DNA of 64,000 nucleotides from Mesostigma viride. Its lineage: Eukaryota > Streptophyta > Mesostigmatophyceae > Mesostigmatales > Mesostigmataceae. Positions 62,383 through 64,000 of this stretch are shown here, in pieces; positions within the stretch are counted from its first letter, which is position 1; each line of letters opens with the position of its first letter. A program made the position numbers and the translations under genes. Below the pieces are notes generated by a model, which was not told the origin of the DNA, did no database searches, and worked only from the letters and a program-made list of their open reading frames with translations. The DNA lies in the NCBI GenBank assembly GCA_009746045.1, contig RPFO01000026.1, positions 859,985-923,984 on the forward strand, read 5' to 3'.

Positions 62383-63719
62383 CAGTGCTTCTACTAACGG
62401 GACGAATTCGTCAACTGGTTGACAAATTTCGAAATTAGTAGTAAAATAGTCAACCATTTTGGGCAATTCGTCAACCACATTCGTCAACCAACTCGGCAAT
62501 TCGTCAACCAATTCACGAATCTGTTCCGCAATTCGTCAACCGGTTTGACGAAATGTGTAGGGTATTCGTCAACCACGGAAGTCAGGTTTTCCCATAGAGA
62601 GGCCAGACCCTGATGTCCAGCGGCGCGGACCAGCTGAATACCGTCAGCCCGTACCAGCTGAATCCTAGGTACGCTGCATTTAAGAGTTGGTTTGGAAAGA
62701 CAGTACGGTTCAGGGCAATGTCCGGGTACCAAACCTAAGACGAGGAAGGCTGGACCAGCCGACCAGGGCATGAAAAAATATATATATTTTTTAACCCTCC
62801 GACCTCAGGCCGTCTGGCGACTCCATGTGCGATAAAATATTGCATGCGAAATTGTTTTTCGATAATGGCGGCGGGCGATGTTTAGGTAGTGTTGCATGAG
62901 ATAGAGAATGTCAAAGAAAAACGGTTAGGCAGATTTCAAGACTAGCACCTTAGATGCTCTGTTTAAGAAGCAAGCTGGAGAAACTGTTCCGGTAGCAACG
63001 GAAAATATTGTCGACCTAGGCCGCAGTTTAGATGAAAAGGAGGGCAGGAAGGGACGCGACAAACGCAAGAGAGTAGAGCGTGAGGAAGAGGATGGGTCTA
63101 ATGCGCAGGAAGAGGGAGATGGCGGCCAGTCAACATCATCTGACAGCGCCTCAAATTCTGTCGAGGAGGAATCTAGCGAGGAGGAATGTGGCGAGGAGGG
63201 GGCCGAGACAGAAAGGAGCAAGGCCGATGATGGCGGCAGCTCTGAGCCAAGGAAGAAGAAGGGCAAGAGAAAGCCAGCTCCCAAGACGAAAAGGCAGAGA
63301 CAGGAGTACAACAATAGCTTGACGCAGCTGGCCCCCGCCGGATGGGCCGTGGCACGGGCAACAGGTGGACAGCCGCGCGCAGCGCGCAGGGCGCAGGGCA
63401 AGCTTGGACAAAACTTTGCCAGTAGTGCCTGTTGATAGCAGCGAGGAGGATGTGATGGTTGTTTAATTGCCTCGTGCTATGCACACTTGACTCTGGCATA
63501 GCTGTGAACGATACTAGTTATTATTCTGTAGCTTATGCAGCTGTCAACAACCACCAAGTGATATTGTGTTTTATCCACATGCATTACATGCGTGTGTGAG
63601 CGACCTTAAGTTAATTATAAAGAAATAAAGCTTCACCCTCCCCCCCCCAGCTTTGACGAAGCGCCAAGGCAAATAGTCAACCGTTTGGCGAATGACAAAA
63701 ACCCTTAGTAGAAGCACTG
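62383..63719. mobile_element. hAT-superfamily DNA transposon with 15-bp TIRs and 8-bp target duplication
   Basis: The left end CAGTGCTTCTACTAA (62383-62397) is inverted as TTAGTAGAAGCACTG at 63705-63719. CACCTCCT flanks both ends (62375-62382 and 63720-63727), an 8-bp duplication as expected of hAT transposases, and CAGTG-type ends fit the superfamily. Subterminal DNA on the left holds seven copies of TTCGTCAACC-like motifs (62404-62572), and GTCAACC/GACGAA-type motifs occur on the right (63653-63683). These are likely transposase-binding repeats. The element is 1337 bp and carries one broken frame. Confidence 0.85.
62908..63435 (+). pseudogene. hAT-borne frame with stop at codon 7
   Basis: ATG at 62908 gives MSKKNG and then TAG (62926-62928). 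The same frame then stays open to TGA at 63433: ADFKTSTLDALFKKQAGE, an acidic Ser/Glu-rich middle (SVEEESSEEECGEE), then basic PRKKKGKRKPAPKTKRQRQE. Near 63410 the +1 frame reads LPVVPVDSSEEDVMVV and stop, which looks like the original end, so a late frameshift is also likely. TLDALFKK resembles the short N-terminal motif of some transposon proteins. No DDE/RNase H or dimerisation domain is present. AATAAA stands at 63624. Confidence 0.55.
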
Positions 63720-63835
63720 CACCTCCTTACATGTTTGGTCGATCCTATTCGCGCCCCCTATCTACCTGGTCCTTGGCCATGTGTGTACCCCTTAGTGTGC
63801 ATGTGTGCCCTATGGGATGTGCAAATACACCGCCC

Positions 63836-63897
63836 TAAAATTATAAATTATAAATTATAAATTATAAATTATAAATTATAAATTATAAATTATAAAA
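63836..63897. repeat. 8-bp A/T repeat (AATTATAA)n
   Basis: About seven units of AAATTATA in a row near the right edge. The rest of 63728-64000 shows no feature. Confidence 0.9.
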
Positions 63898-64000
63898 TAC
63901 GATTATCATTACATGTGTGTTCCTTTCATGCGCCACCACATGTGCGGCTCACCTGCTCACCTGTCCTACTGGCACAAATATCAATACGCACGCGCGCACC

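Overview
The window reads as nuclear DNA of a green alga. Its genes are broken by many GT-AG introns. They include a plant-type trithorax (ATX1/2-like) methyltransferase, an RWP-RK transcription factor and a plastid/plant-like bestrophin. There is also a degenerate plant-type (CCCTAAA) telomere-like tract. The species cannot be named from the sequence alone. Introns and spacers are full of very long microsatellites and minisatellites, so almost all long uninterrupted reading frames in the window are repeat artefacts. The real genes are short exons, which I assembled here by splice signals, phase and domain order.

Layout: (1) 1-20.5 kb: a minus-strand ATX-type gene. Eighteen exons (two tentative) encode a basic/disordered N-terminus, Tudor-like, PWWP, FYRN, FYRC, PHD and extended PHD; the SET domain should lie off the left edge. 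(2) 21.2-27.2 kb: a plus-strand four-exon bestrophin gene (525 codons), preceded by a partial tandem copy of its own promoter and exon 1. (3) 27.7-36.7 kb: a retroelement and transposon cluster. It holds an ORF1-only LINE derivative in two tail-to-tail copies, several 3'-end LINE stubs, a piggyBac-like TTAA-flanked element, and a decayed YADD-type LINE ORF2. (4) 40.1-45.8 kb: a giant G-rich repeat, then a four-exon RWP-RK gene. (5) 47.5-49 kb: a LINE stub joined to about 1.2 kb of tetranucleotide repeat. (6) 49.1-52.0 kb: a broken minus-strand gene of unknown family, tandemly duplicated across an intron and invaded by a SINE-like element and an unknown 0.84-kb insert. (7) 52.5-56.3 kb: a LINE with a restriction-like endonuclease domain, present as two copies in a 1-kb-armed tail-to-tail palindrome. 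(8) 57.3-62 kb: a divergent pair, a small EF-hand membrane protein (minus) and a coiled-coil protein (plus, partial). An intact-ended hAT element (15-bp TIR, 8-bp target duplication) sits downstream.

The most striking signal runs across the unrelated genes. Many introns contain extra, decayed tandem copies of the segment that straddles their own exon-intron junction: the last exon bases plus the 5' splice site, and less often the 3' splice site plus first exon bases. I count at least eleven donor-side cases and about three acceptor-side cases. The introns appear to grow by junction-anchored tandem duplication, filling themselves with decoy splice sites and seeding minisatellites. I could run no searches; all family calls rest on motifs read by eye.
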